This document shows positions 8,154-17,073 of a stretch of 64,000 bases of DNA, piece after piece. The first letter of the stretch is position 1. Every line of letters begins with the position of its first letter. Source of the DNA: G963666895 sp963666895 (GTDB lineage: Bacteria; Desulfobacterota; Desulfovibrionia; Desulfovibrionales; Desulfovibrionaceae); the NCBI GenBank assembly GCA_963666895.2, contig CAXXNS010000016.1:186001-250000 (forward strand), given 5' to 3'. Position numbers and translations under genes: made by a program. Under the pieces are notes generated by a model that had not been told where the DNA came from, did no database searches, and worked only from the letters and a program-made list of their open reading frames with translations.

Positions 8154-10763
8154 TCAGCACTCGCAGACGAGCGAGTCCAGGCGGGCCCCGGCGCGGAGCA
8201 TCTCGTCCACCTTGTCCTCGGTGACCGGCTTGGAGAAGTAGTAGCCCTGGGCGTACTGGCACCCGGACTGGCGCAGGAACTCGAGCTGTTCCTTGGTCTC
8301 CACGCCCTCGGCCACCACCTTGAGCCCCAGGGACAGGCCCAGGGAGACGATGGTCTTGACGATGGTCTGGGAGTCGCGGTCGTCGCGCACCGCGGCCACG
8401 AAGCTGCGGTCGATCTTGACCACGTCGATGGGAAAGCGCTGGAGGTAGGACAGGGAGGAGTAGCCCGTGCCGAAGTCGTCGATGGACAGGCCGATGCCCA
8501 GGTTCTTGAGCTTGCCCAATATCTCCCCGGCCGTGACCGGGTGGTCCATGAGGGCGTGCTCCGTGATCTCCAGGATGATGCTGCGCGGGTTGATGCCGCT
8601 CTTCTTGAGCATCTGCTCCATCTGGCCCACCAGGGCGGGCTGGCGGAAGTGCTTGCCCGAGATGTTCAGGTTCAGCGTCATGGGCGGATCGGCCGCGAAG
8701 AAGGAGTCCGGATAGGTCTCGACCCAGCGGGTGATGCGTTCGCTGGCCTGCTCCAGGACCCGGTAGTCGATGCCGTAGATGAGTCCGGTATCCTCGGCCA
8801 GGGGGATGAAGGCGTCGGGCATGATCAGGCCCTGCTCCGGGTGGTCCCAGCGGACCAGGGCCTCGAACCCGGCGATGACCCCCTCCTCCAGGCTGACGAT
8901 GGGCTGGAACACGATGTGGAACTCGGTCTGGTCCACGGCCTTTCTGAGGTCGGTCTCCAGCTCCATGAGCATGAGGGCCTGCTCGTGCATGCGCTGGTTG
9001 AAGACCTTGAACCGCGACTTGCCCAGCTCCTTGGCCCGGTACATGGCCGTGTCCGCGTCGCGCAGGAGCTGCTCGGGCCGGGTGTACTCGCGGGTGTGGA
9101 GCACGATGCCGATGGAGCAGGAGGTGAAGACCTCGCTGCCGCCCAGCTCGAAGGGCTCCACCATCTCGTCCAGGATGCGCCGGGCGATCTTGATGGCGTC
9201 GCGGGGCGCGGCGATCTCCTCCAGCAGGATGGCGAACTCGTCGCCGCCGAACCGGGCCACGGTGTCCATGCCCCGGGCGCACTTCTCCAGCACGCGGGCC
9301 ACGGCCATGAGCAGGGCGTCGCCCGCGTCGTGGCCCAGGGAGTCGTTGATGATCTTGAAGCGGTCCAGGTCCAGGTACAGGACCGCAAACATGTACTTCT
9401 CGCGCCGCTTGGAACGCTGCAGGGCCATCTGGAGGTGGTCCAGGAACAGGACGCGGTTGGGCAGGCTGGTCAGGGGGTCGTGGAAGGCCTGGTGCAGCAG
9501 CTGCTCCTCGGCCTCCTTGCGCAGGGTGATGTCCTCCACCGAGCCCTCGTAGTACAGGGTCTCGTTCTTGGAATCCACCACCCGCCGGGCATTCTCCGAG
9601 ATCCAGACCACCCGGCCGTCCCGACGGCGGATCTGGGACTCGAAGCCCTTGACCTCGGACAGCTCCTCCACCTTGCGGAAGAAGTGCTCGCGCTGCTCCT
9701 CGTCCAGGTGGAAGCGGCTGTCCGTGGCGTTGACCGCGCTCATGAACTCGGCCGGGGTGTCGTAGCCGTAGATGTGGGCCAGGGCCGGGTTGGCCGAGAT
9801 GTAGTACCCGTCCATGGACACCTGGAAGATGCCCTCCACCGCGTTCTCGAAGATGGTGCGGTACTTCTCCTCGGTCTTCTTGAGCGCCTCGCCCACCACC
9901 TTGCGCTCGGCGATCTCGATCTTCAGCTGGATGTTGGCCCGGGACAGCTCGCCCGTGCGCTCGGCCACCTTGCGCTCCAGCTCGTCCTTGGCCTGCTGGA
10001 GCTCGCCCGTAGCCTGGGCCACGCGCTCCTCAAGGCCCGATATGAGCTGGGTCAGGTCCACGGACATGGACTGCATGGCCTCGGCCAGCTGGCCGATCTC
10101 GTCCTTGGACCGGATGTCCACCCGGGCCGTGAAGTCGTGGGCGGCCACGCGCTTGGCGTAGTCGGTCAGCCTGCGCAGGGGCCTGGAAATGTTGGAGATG
10201 AAGGCGTAGGCCCCGATGACGCTGGTCAGGAAGACCATCAGGGTCATGACCTGCTGGCGGATGATGGCCGAGCGGATGAAGCCCCGGATCAGGCCCCGGT
10301 CCATGCCGATGTGCACGTACCCGGCCAGGCCCGACAGGATGGGCTGGATGACGTGGATGAAATCGCCGGCCCCGGCCAGGTGCAGGTTCTCGATGACGTG
10401 GCCGTTGCGGGCGTCCTCCTCCAGGCTGGGGGTCAGCAGGCGGTCCACCTCGGCCGGGATGATCGGGGTGAAGGTGTGGGCGATGACCCGGCCCATGTCG
10501 TCGCACACCAGCACGTAGGACACGCCCTTGATCTCCAGGTACTGGTCGATACGCGACTGGACCGCGGCCGCGTCCTTGTCCAGGATGAGCTCCAGGTCCG
10601 AGTCGGCCATGGACCGGCCCAGGGCCAGGGCCTTGGACTCGTACTCCGTGGTCAGCAGGTGGTGCAGCTGCCAGCCCGAGATGAGCGAGGTGGCCGTGGC
10701 GATGACCCCGAAGATCAGGACCATGAACAGCAGGGTGCGGGTGAACAGGCGGGGCCGTCTCAT
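8154..10763 (-). CDS. Membrane sensor c-di-GMP enzyme (HAMP-PAS-GGDEF-EAL)
   Basis: 869 residues. Order: TM helix (about 8-30), periplasmic sensor (about 31-175), second TM (about 178-198), HAMP, coiled coil, PAS (about 300-415), GGDEF and EAL. The GGDEF domain has the intact motif ARFGGDEFA near residue 505. The EAL domain has FEALVRWDHP near 632 plus IDDFGTGYSSLSYL and VKIDRSF, so cyclase and phosphodiesterase sites both look complete. The ATG at 10763 shares ATGA with the stop of the upstream binding-protein gene (4-base overlap), which indicates translational coupling. A start 9 bases earlier (GTG) lacks spacing to the GGAG site. The periplasmic domain may read the state of the partner binding protein. 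Confidence 0.93.
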   Translation of the reverse strand: MRRPRLFTRTLLFMVLIFGVIATATSLISGWQLHHLLTTEYESKALALGRSMADSDLELILDKDAAAVQSRIDQYLEIKGVSYVLVCDDMGRVIAHTFTPIIPAEVDRLLTPSLEEDARNGHVIENLHLAGAGDFIHVIQPILSGLAGYVHIGMDRGLIRGFIRSAIIRQQVMTLMVFLTSVIGAYAFISNISRPLRRLTDYAKRVAAHDFTARVDIRSKDEIGQLAEAMQSMSVDLTQLISGLEERVAQATGELQQAKDELERKVAERTGELSRANIQLKIEIAERKVVGEALKKTEEKYRTIFENAVEGIFQVSMDGYYISANPALAHIYGYDTPAEFMSAVNATDSRFHLDEEQREHFFRKVEELSEVKGFESQIRRRDGRVVWISENARRVVDSKNETLYYEGSVEDITLRKEAEEQLLHQAFHDPLTSLPNRVLFLDHLQMALQRSKRREKYMFAVLYLDLDRFKIINDSLGHDAGDALLMAVARVLEKCARGMDTVARFGGDEFAILLEEIAAPRDAIKIARRILDEMVEPFELGGSEVFTSCSIGIVLHTREYTRPEQLLRDADTAMYRAKELGKSRFKVFNQRMHEQALMLMELETDLRKAVDQTEFHIVFQPIVSLEEGVIAGFEALVRWDHPEQGLIMPDAFIPLAEDTGLIYGIDYRVLEQASERITRWVETYPDSFFAADPPMTLNLNISGKHFRQPALVGQMEQMLKKSGINPRSIILEITEHALMDHPVTAGEILGKLKNLGIGLSIDDFGTGYSSLSYLQRFPIDVVKIDRSFVAAVRDDRDSQTIVKTIVSLGLSLGLKVVAEGVETKEQLEFLRQSGCQYAQGYYFSKPVTEDKVDEMLRAGARLDSLVCEC

Positions 10764-12049
10764 GGAGTCCACTCCCGCCAGTCGCGTATGGGCACCAACC
10801 GGCCTTCCTTGACCGTGGTGTAGTAGACCATGCCCAGGCCCTGGTTGGAGCCGTCGCCGAAGCTCACCGGCACGCCGATGCCCAGGTCGAAGCCGCTAAT
10901 GGACTGCATGACCTGGGGGATGCGGGCCGGGCGCGGGTCGTCGCCCATGCGCTTGACCATCTCCACCAGGAGCATGGCGTTCAAAAAGCCCTCGAAGCTG
11001 ACGAAGCTGTAGCGGTGCGGGGTGTAGGCCTCGTCCATGAGCTCGTCCGGGGGCATGCCCGTGTACTGGTCCATGAGGGTGCGGTACTGCCGCACGCCCT
11101 CCAGGGAGGTGTCCTCGTAGCTGGGCACCACCTGGGAGTTGATGAGCCCGAAGGTGTAGTCCTTGTTGCGCAGGCGGGTCTCGGCCAGGAGCAGGTTCAG
11201 GATGTTGTCCGAGTCCGAGAAGGAGACCGAGGCGATGGGCACGTCGAAGCCCAGGTCGCGGGCGTCGCGCACGAACGCGGCGCAGGCCGCGTAGGAGCCT
11301 ATGGTGATGACCGCGTCCGGGTTGCCCTGGCGCAGGACCTCCACCTCCCTTGAGAAGTCCGTGGCGTAGGACGCGCCGCGCTGGTAGGCGGCCTCGCTGA
11401 CCATCTCCAGGCCGTAGGTCTCCAGGGCCAGGCGCACGCCGTCCCAGCCGTTCCGGCCGTAGGCGTCCTGCTGGTAGAAGACCGCGATGCGCTCCCGGCC
11501 CACGGCCACCATGTTGTCCACCAGCCCCCTGGTCTCCTCGAAGTAGGAGGCCCGGAGGTTGTAAACGTACTTGTCGTAGGGCTCGCTGCGGAGCGGCTCG
11601 GCGCCGGTGAACGGGAAGAGCAGGAACATGTGCTTCTGCTCGTACTTCTTGAGCAGGGGCAGAATGCGGGCCGTGGTCGGGGTGCCCACGTAGCAGAACA
11701 GGGCGAAGACCTTGTCCTGCTCCACCAGCTTGATGGTGTTGTCCACGCAGGGCAGGGGCTGGTACCCGTCGTCGTAGGGCTTGACCACGATGGTGTGGCC
11801 GTTGACCCCGCCGTGGCCGTTCACAAAGGACAGGTAGGCCATGAGGCCCCGGTAATACTCGATTCCCAGGCCTCGCGTGGGTCCGGAGAAGGCCGCGGAC
11901 ATACCAAAGACCAGCTCTTCGGAACCGGCGCGGACGACGGATCCCGCGAACATGGTCACCAGCAGCCCCAGGCACAGGAACCAGCGAAAAACCACCCCTG
12001 CTTTACGCATGTTGGTCAGCAGTCTGCCCCCTTTTTTACGGAAAAGCAA
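10760..12049 (-). CDS. Periplasmic binding protein, branched-chain amino-acid type
   Basis: 429 residues with a hydrophobic signal segment (about 20-41, ending near VRA-GSEE). A Leu/Ile/Val-binding type I periplasmic fold follows (VFGMSAAFSGPTRGLG, PLLKKYEQKHM, IAVFYQQDAYGRNGWDG). The TTG at 12049 is favoured by a GAGG 7 bases upstream; the ATG at 12010 would give a more standard signal peptide but has no good site. No permease or ATPase adjoins it. Instead its stop overlaps the start of a HAMP-PAS-GGDEF-EAL protein. The inferred role is a ligand sensor that feeds a c-di-GMP enzyme rather than a transporter. Confidence 0.85.
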   Translation of the reverse strand: MLFRKKGGRLLTNMRKAGVVFRWFLCLGLLVTMFAGSVVRAGSEELVFGMSAAFSGPTRGLGIEYYRGLMAYLSFVNGHGGVNGHTIVVKPYDDGYQPLPCVDNTIKLVEQDKVFALFCYVGTPTTARILPLLKKYEQKHMFLLFPFTGAEPLRSEPYDKYVYNLRASYFEETRGLVDNMVAVGRERIAVFYQQDAYGRNGWDGVRLALETYGLEMVSEAAYQRGASYATDFSREVEVLRQGNPDAVITIGSYAACAAFVRDARDLGFDVPIASVSFSDSDNILNLLLAETRLRNKDYTFGLINSQVVPSYEDTSLEGVRQYRTLMDQYTGMPPDELMDEAYTPHRYSFVSFEGFLNAMLLVEMVKRMGDDPRPARIPQVMQSISGFDLGIGVPVSFGDGSNQGLGMVYYTTVKEGRLVPIRDWREWTP

Positions 12050-12058
12050 TATATTACC

Positions 12059-12868
12059 TCAACTTTTCCGGCTCTGTGCGGGGTCGTCGTCCGGGTCCGG
12101 AGCGGCTTGTTCCGATTGTCCGGCACCTTGGGTCACCCCGGCCCGCTCGGCCAGCCAGCAGGCCTGGCGGCACACGCCCATGAGCAGGTTGAACTCGTTG
12201 CGCGTCAGCCGGAAGCGGGCGAAGAAGCGCTTCATGGGCAGCATCCAGTATTCCGGGCTCTGCTGGCGCAGGTAGTCCATGTCGGTCAGGGCCTGCTGCA
12301 TGGCCTCGAACAGAACCTGCATCTCGGCCACGGTGCAGGCCCGCTCGGACGGGGGCCCGGCCGGCTCGAAGGGGTGCTCCAGGGCCGCGGTGAAGCAGGC
12401 GTGCAGCATGACGACCACGGCCTGGGCCAGGTTCAGGCTGGTGCCCTCCCGGGCCGTGGGGATGGTGACCAGCCCGGTGCATAGGCTTGTCTCCTCGTTG
12501 GTCAGCCCCTTGTCCTCGGGCCCGAAGACCAGGGCCGCCCTGTCCCCTTCGGCCATGCGGTCGCGCGCCACCCGGGCGCAGGTGGCCGGGACCATGACCC
12601 CCTTGCGCCAGCCCCCGGTGCGGGCCGTGGTGCCCCAGGCGGCCTGGTACGGGGCCAGGGCCGCGGCCAGGTCGGGCTCGATGCGCGCGGACTCCAGGAT
12701 GGTGCGGGCGTGGGCCGTGGCCAGGGGCAGGGCCTTGTCCATGTCCAGGTTGACCGGATCCACCAGCACCAGCTCGGACACGCCCATGTTCAGGCAGGCG
12801 CGGGCGGCCGAGCCCACGTTCTCGGGATACTTGGTGCGGACCAGGACCACGGCCAGGTTGTCGAGCAT
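12059..12868 (-). CDS. trmJ: tRNA (cytidine/uridine-32-2'-O)-methyltransferase TrmJ-like
   Basis: 269 residues of the SpoU/TrmH trefoil-knot family. Motif 1 is LVRTKYPENVGSAARACLN near the N-terminus; motif 2 is ALVFGPEDKGLTNEE; motif 3 is IPTAREGTSLNLAQAV. A C-terminal helical extension to about 235 is typical of TrmJ, which methylates the 2'-OH of position 32 in tRNAs with SAM. The last 25 residues are acidic and low in complexity. The gene ends 9 bases before the binding-protein start, so the two could share a transcript. Confidence 0.88.
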   Translation of the reverse strand: MLDNLAVVLVRTKYPENVGSAARACLNMGVSELVLVDPVNLDMDKALPLATAHARTILESARIEPDLAAALAPYQAAWGTTARTGGWRKGVMVPATCARVARDRMAEGDRAALVFGPEDKGLTNEETSLCTGLVTIPTAREGTSLNLAQAVVVMLHACFTAALEHPFEPAGPPSERACTVAEMQVLFEAMQQALTDMDYLRQQSPEYWMLPMKRFFARFRLTRNEFNLLMGVCRQACWLAERAGVTQGAGQSEQAAPDPDDDPAQSRKS

Positions 12869-12979
12869 GCGCTCCTCCGATGGGAAAGGGCCGCCAGACG
12901 GCGGGCGTTCATTTCTTACTCACGAGGCACCGCGCCTGTCCAGCCGCTTCCACGATTCCCCTTTCCCGGCGGGATCGGA

Positions 12980-13008
12980 TTGAAATCGTCTTGAAAGTGT
13001 GCCATATT
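12980..13008 (+). promoter_or_regulatory. Candidate sigma-70 promoter of the liv operon
   Basis: TTGAAA at 12980-12985 and CATATT at 13003-13008 are separated by 17 bases. They give a plausible promoter about 100 bases before the livK start at 13112. A direct repeat of ATTCATG (within 13053-13071) lies between promoter and gene and could be a regulator site. Confidence 0.45.
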
Positions 13009-13111
13009 CGCGCTTCAGTCATCGTACTGGGGGATCATCTCGGAAGTCCCTGTCATTCATGAAAATTCATGTCCGGCGGACGGCTTCCTCACAGCAAACC
13101 GGAGGAACGTG

Positions 13112-14374
13112 ATGAAACGTCTTGTGACCCTGTCGTTGGCGCTCCTGCTGGGACTGACTCTGGCCCTGGCCGGTTGCGGCGGCGGCGAGGAGGCGACCGG
13201 CGAGAAAGCCGAGGGTGAAGCCACCCAGGCGGCCGCGCCCGAAGCCAGCACCGAACCCATCCTGGTGGGCATCGTCCTGCCCCTGACCGGAAAGCAGGCC
13301 AAATTCGGCGAAATCGAAAAGCTGTCCTTCGACATGGCGCTCGAAGAGATCAACGCCGCGGGCGGCATCAACGGCCAGCCCCTTCAGTTCCTCTACGAGG
13401 ACGACACCGGCGTTCCGGCCACCGGCTCTTCCGTGGCCGAGAAGCTCATCAACAAGGACAAGGTGGTCATGCTGGGCGGCGGCTACTCCAGCTCCGTCTG
13501 CAAGTCCCTGGCCCGCGTGGCCCAGCAGAACCAGATGCCTCTGCTGATCAACACCGGCTCGGCCGACGACATCACCCAGAAGGGCTATGACTACGTGTTC
13601 CGGCTGAACCCGCCGGCCAGCGAGTACGCCAAGGGCACCGAAACCTTCCTGTCCGAGATCGTGCAGCCCAAGACGGCCGTCACCATCTACGAAAACTCCG
13701 ACTTCGGCACCAGCAGCTCCGAGAAGTTCTCGGCCACCTGCGAGAAGCTCGGCATCGAAGTGACCATGAGCGAGGGCTTCGAGTCCGGCACCATGGACTT
13801 CCGGCCGATCCTGATCAAGGCCAAGGAACTCAATCCCGACCTGGTCTACATGGTTGCCTACGTCAACGACGCTCCGCAGATCATGAAGCAGGCCAAGGAA
13901 CTCCGCCTGATGCCCAAGATGTTCCTGGGCAACGGCGCGGGCTTCACCATGCCCAGCTTCCCGGAGACCGGCGGCGCCGCGGCCGAGTTCGTCTTCTCCA
14001 CCACGCTCTGGTACCAGACGCTCAACTACCCGGGCGCCAAGGAGTACTATGACAAGTTCATGGAGATGCACGGCAAGGAGACCGAGTACCACGGCGCCGA
14101 GGCCTACGCGGCCGCCTACGTCATGGCCGACGCCCTGTCCCGCGCCAAGAGCTTCGCTCCCGCGGACGTGCGCCAGGCCCTGGCCGACACGGACATGATC
14201 ACCGTGTTCGGTCCGGTCAAGTTCCAGGACTACAACAACATGACCAACCAGAACTCGGTGGACACGTACCTGACCCAGTGGATCAACGGCCAGCTTGAGC
14301 TGGTGTGGCCCGAGAAGGCCGCCAGCACGCCGTACTCCTACCCTGTGGACTGGGAACAGGCCTGGAGCGACTAA
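13112..14374 (+). CDS. livK: Branched-chain amino-acid ABC transporter, binding lipoprotein
   Basis: 420 residues. The signal peptide ends in a lipobox, LALAGC, with the lipidated Cys at residue 22, followed by an acidic Gly/Ala linker. The mature part is a type I periplasmic binding fold: IVLPLTGKQAKFGEIEKLSF, DDTGVPATGSSVAEKLI and ENSDFGTSSSEKF. The ATG at 13112 has GGAGG 6 bases upstream; the preceding GTG is too close. It is the first gene of livKHMGF and supplies ligand to the LivHM permease. The family also binds other amino acids, amides or urea, so the ligand is not fixed by sequence. Confidence 0.93.
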   Translation: MKRLVTLSLALLLGLTLALAGCGGGEEATGEKAEGEATQAAAPEASTEPILVGIVLPLTGKQAKFGEIEKLSFDMALEEINAAGGINGQPLQFLYEDDTGVPATGSSVAEKLINKDKVVMLGGGYSSSVCKSLARVAQQNQMPLLINTGSADDITQKGYDYVFRLNPPASEYAKGTETFLSEIVQPKTAVTIYENSDFGTSSSEKFSATCEKLGIEVTMSEGFESGTMDFRPILIKAKELNPDLVYMVAYVNDAPQIMKQAKELRLMPKMFLGNGAGFTMPSFPETGGAAAEFVFSTTLWYQTLNYPGAKEYYDKFMEMHGKETEYHGAEAYAAAYVMADALSRAKSFAPADVRQALADTDMITVFGPVKFQDYNNMTNQNSVDTYLTQWINGQLELVWPEKAASTPYSYPVDWEQAWSD

Positions 14375-14399
14375 CCAACCGCAACCGATCGTGACCAAC

Positions 14400-14434
14400 G
14401 AGAGGGGAGCGGCCCACGGGCCGCCCCCCTCTCT
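14400..14434 (+). promoter_or_regulatory. Strong hairpin between livK and livH
   Basis: GAGAGGGG-AGCGGCCC pairs with GGGCCGC-CCCCTCTC around a two-to-three base loop. There is no T-run after it, so it is not a classical terminator. A hairpin right after the binding-protein gene often stabilises its mRNA 3' end and lowers expression of downstream permease genes, which I infer here. Confidence 0.65.
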
Positions 14435-14470
14435 CACGTGCACCCCAAGTTGGGGAAGGGGATCCGGGAA

Positions 14471-15346
14471 ATGGACGTTTTTCTGCAAACCTTGGTCGCA
14501 GGCCTCTTGCTGGGCGGGGTCTACGCCCTCATCGGCCTCGGCATGACCCTGATCATGGGCGTCATGGGCATCATCAACCTTGCCCACGGCCACCTGATGA
14601 TGGTCGCCATGTACATCTCCTTCGTGCTCATCCATTATGTGCACCTGGACCCGTACCTGTGTCTTCTGGTGAGCATGCCGGCTCTCTTCCTGTTGGGCTG
14701 CATCCTGCAAAAATACCTGCTCAATCCACTGATCAAGGTGGACGCCATCCTGCCCGAGAACCAGGTCCTCATGACCGTGGGCATCGGCATGGTGCTCATC
14801 GAGTCCATGCGCTTCATCTTCACCTCCAACGACCACGGCGTCATCACCGCGCTCAAGGACAAGGCCTTCTACATCGGGCCGTTGGCGGTCAACGTGCAGT
14901 GGCTCATCGCCTTCGGCATCGCCGTGGCCCTGACCGTGTGCCTGTTCGTGTTCCTGCTGAAGACCGACCTGGGCAAGAGTGTGCGCGCCACGGCCCAGAA
15001 CAAGAACGCGGCCCGGCTCATGGGCGTCAACGCCGAGCGGATCACCATCATGACCTTCGGCATCGGCGCGGCCATGGTCGCGGCGGCCGGATCGCTCATC
15101 CTGCCCATCTACTACACCTACCCGGACATCGGCGGAGCGTTCACGCTCAAGGCCTTCGTCATCACCATCCTGGGCGGGCTGGGCTCCACCGTGGGCGCCA
15201 TCTTCGGCGGCGTGGTCCTGGGCGTGGCCGAGAGCCTCGGCCAGCAGTACATCGCCCTGGACATGAAGGAAGTGGTGGCCATGGTCATCTTCCTCCTGGT
15301 GCTCGTCTTCCTGCCGGGCGGACTCAAACGCCTGACCAAGATATAG
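14471..15346 (+). CDS. livH: Branched-chain amino-acid ABC permease LivH
   Basis: 291 residues, nearly all membrane-spanning, with the LivH hallmarks LLLGGVYALIGLGMTLIMGV at the start and INLAHGHLMM. The conserved cytoplasmic loop contacting the ATPases reads RATAQNKNAARLMGVN. The end is FLPGGLKRLTKI. The ATG at 14471 starts at MDVFLQ; an in-frame ATG 33 bases earlier would add a hydrophilic leader not seen in the family. It forms the inner-membrane channel with LivM. The gene lies 12 bases before livM. Confidence 0.95.
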   Translation: MDVFLQTLVAGLLLGGVYALIGLGMTLIMGVMGIINLAHGHLMMVAMYISFVLIHYVHLDPYLCLLVSMPALFLLGCILQKYLLNPLIKVDAILPENQVLMTVGIGMVLIESMRFIFTSNDHGVITALKDKAFYIGPLAVNVQWLIAFGIAVALTVCLFVFLLKTDLGKSVRATAQNKNAARLMGVNAERITIMTFGIGAAMVAAAGSLILPIYYTYPDIGGAFTLKAFVITILGGLGSTVGAIFGGVVLGVAESLGQQYIALDMKEVVAMVIFLLVLVFLPGGLKRLTKI

Positions 15347-15358
15347 GGGGACGGAACC

Positions 15359-16354
15359 ATGAAAGACAAATTCCTCAGACAATTCGTGGTGATCCTGGCC
15401 CTGTTCATCATCCTGCCCTGGGTGCTGGAACTGTCCCCACAGTCGCCCTACTACATGAAGCTGGTCATCCAGGCCCTGATGTGGGTCATCATCGGCGCCT
15501 CCTGGAACCTGCTGGCCGGGTTCACGGGCCAGGTGTCCTTCGGGCACGCCATCTTCTTCGGCACGGGCGCCTACGTGGCCGGCATCCTGCAGCTGCACGG
15601 CGGGCTCTCGGCCTGGTGGGGCATGCTCCTGGCCGGCCCGATTGTCACGCTCATCGCCTTCGTCATCGGCTGGGTCTGCTTCCGACTGCGCGGCCCCTAC
15701 TTCGCCCTGGCCACCATCGCGGTGGGCGAGATCTTCCACTTCATGGCCAAGTCCAACTACCTGAAGGACCTGACCGGCGGCATGACCGGCATCGACTTCC
15801 TGCCCACCTGGGTGGAGAAGATGCCCTACTACTACATCATCCTCGGCCTGGCCGCCCTGTGCATGCTGGCCATCTGGCGGGTGATGAAGTCCAAGTGGGG
15901 CTACTACTTCGTGTCCATCCGCGAGGACCAGGACGCGGCCGAGTCCATGGGCATCTCGGCCTTCAAGTACAAGAGCCTGTCCCTGGCCATCTCGGCCTTC
16001 TTCACCGGGCTGGCCGGCGCGTTCTACATGAACTTCGAGGGCTACATCGACCCCGAGGTGGTCTTCAACCTGCACCACGTGTCCATCATGGCCATCCTGG
16101 TGGGCATCATCGGCGGCGTGGGCACCCAATGGGGCCCGGCCGTGGGCGCCTTCATCATGGTCTTCGTGCAGGAGCTCTTCCGCAGCTCCCTGTTCGGCAT
16201 GGGACCGACCTGGCTGTCCCAGACCCACGCCTTCGTGTTCGGCCTCCTGGTCATCCTGGTCATCCGCTTCATGGCCAACGGCGTGGTGGGCGACTGGGGC
16301 AAGGTCACGGGCCTGTTCAAATCCAACAAGGCCGCGGCCGAGGCGGGGAGGTAG
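15359..16354 (+). CDS. livM: Branched-chain amino-acid ABC permease LivM
   Basis: 331 residues, multi-spanning. LivM signatures include NLLAGFTGQVSFGHAIFFG, FRLRGPYFALATIAVGEI and the ATPase-contact loop SIREDQDAAESMGIS. It partners LivH in the membrane. The ATG at 15359 has GGGGGACGG just upstream. It ends 3 bases before livG. Confidence 0.96.
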   Translation: MKDKFLRQFVVILALFIILPWVLELSPQSPYYMKLVIQALMWVIIGASWNLLAGFTGQVSFGHAIFFGTGAYVAGILQLHGGLSAWWGMLLAGPIVTLIAFVIGWVCFRLRGPYFALATIAVGEIFHFMAKSNYLKDLTGGMTGIDFLPTWVEKMPYYYIILGLAALCMLAIWRVMKSKWGYYFVSIREDQDAAESMGISAFKYKSLSLAISAFFTGLAGAFYMNFEGYIDPEVVFNLHHVSIMAILVGIIGGVGTQWGPAVGAFIMVFVQELFRSSLFGMGPTWLSQTHAFVFGLLVILVIRFMANGVVGDWGKVTGLFKSNKAAAEAGR

Positions 16355-16357
16355 ACC

Positions 16358-17071
16358 ATGAGCTTCTTTGAAACCAAGAACCTGACCAAGCGGTTCGGCG
16401 GCCTGGTGGCGGTCAACGACCTGTCCTTCTCCGTGGAGAAGGGCCAGATCTTCGGCCTCATCGGGCCCAACGGATCGGGCAAGACCACGGTCTTCAACCT
16501 GATCAACGGCTACTACCCCATCACCGGCGGCACGGTGAACTACAACGGCGAGGTGCTCAACGGCCTGGCCACGTGGAAGATCTGCAAGATGGGCATCGGC
16601 CGCACCTTCCAGGTGGTCAAGCCGCTTCGGCGCATGACCGTGCTGGAGAACGTCACGGCCTCGGCCTTCAACCACACCAACTCCCTGGGCAAGGCCATGT
16701 ACAAGGCCCAGAAGACCCTGGCCCTGTGCGAGCTGGCCCACAAGGCCGACTTCCCGGCCTCGGGCCTGACCATCGGCGACCGCAAACGCCTCGAGATCGC
16801 CCGGGCCCTGGCCACCGAGCCCGAGCTGCTGCTCCTGGACGAGACCATGGCCGGGCTCACGCCCCAGGAACAGGCCCTGGGCGTGGACCTGATCAAAAAG
16901 ATCCGCGACGAGGGCGTGACCATCATCATCGTCGAGCACATCATGAAGGTCATCATGAGCCTGTGCGACGAGATCCTGTGTCTGAGCTACGGACGCGCGC
17001 TGGCCTGCGGCTCCCCCGACGAGGTGGCCAACAACCAAGACGTGATCGAAGCCTATCTGGGGAAGGAGTAG
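16358..17071 (+). CDS. livG: Branched-chain amino-acid ABC ATPase LivG
   Basis: 237 residues with Walker A GPNGSGKTTVFNLI and Walker B LLLLDETMAGLTP. The usual signature segment reads ASGLTIGDRKRLEIARALA, in which the C-loop Ser-Gly-Gly is degenerate (TIGDRK), as is common in LivG. The H-loop lies in IIIVEHIMKVIM. It energises the LivHM permease together with LivF. It ends 2 bases before livF. Confidence 0.95.
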   Translation: MSFFETKNLTKRFGGLVAVNDLSFSVEKGQIFGLIGPNGSGKTTVFNLINGYYPITGGTVNYNGEVLNGLATWKICKMGIGRTFQVVKPLRRMTVLENVTASAFNHTNSLGKAMYKAQKTLALCELAHKADFPASGLTIGDRKRLEIARALATEPELLLLDETMAGLTPQEQALGVDLIKKIRDEGVTIIIVEHIMKVIMSLCDEILCLSYGRALACGSPDEVANNQDVIEAYLGKE

Positions 17072-17073
17072 CC

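Noticed and set aside
7902..10823. A 973-codon plus-strand frame opposite the GGDEF-EAL gene
   Set aside because: Low-complexity antisense translation without ribosome binding site. The minus strand carries intact GGDEF and EAL motifs.
13067..17038. A 1323-codon open frame on the minus strand opposite the liv operon
   Set aside because: His/Gly/Asp-rich shadow of G+C-rich codons. The plus strand holds five well-supported transporter genes.
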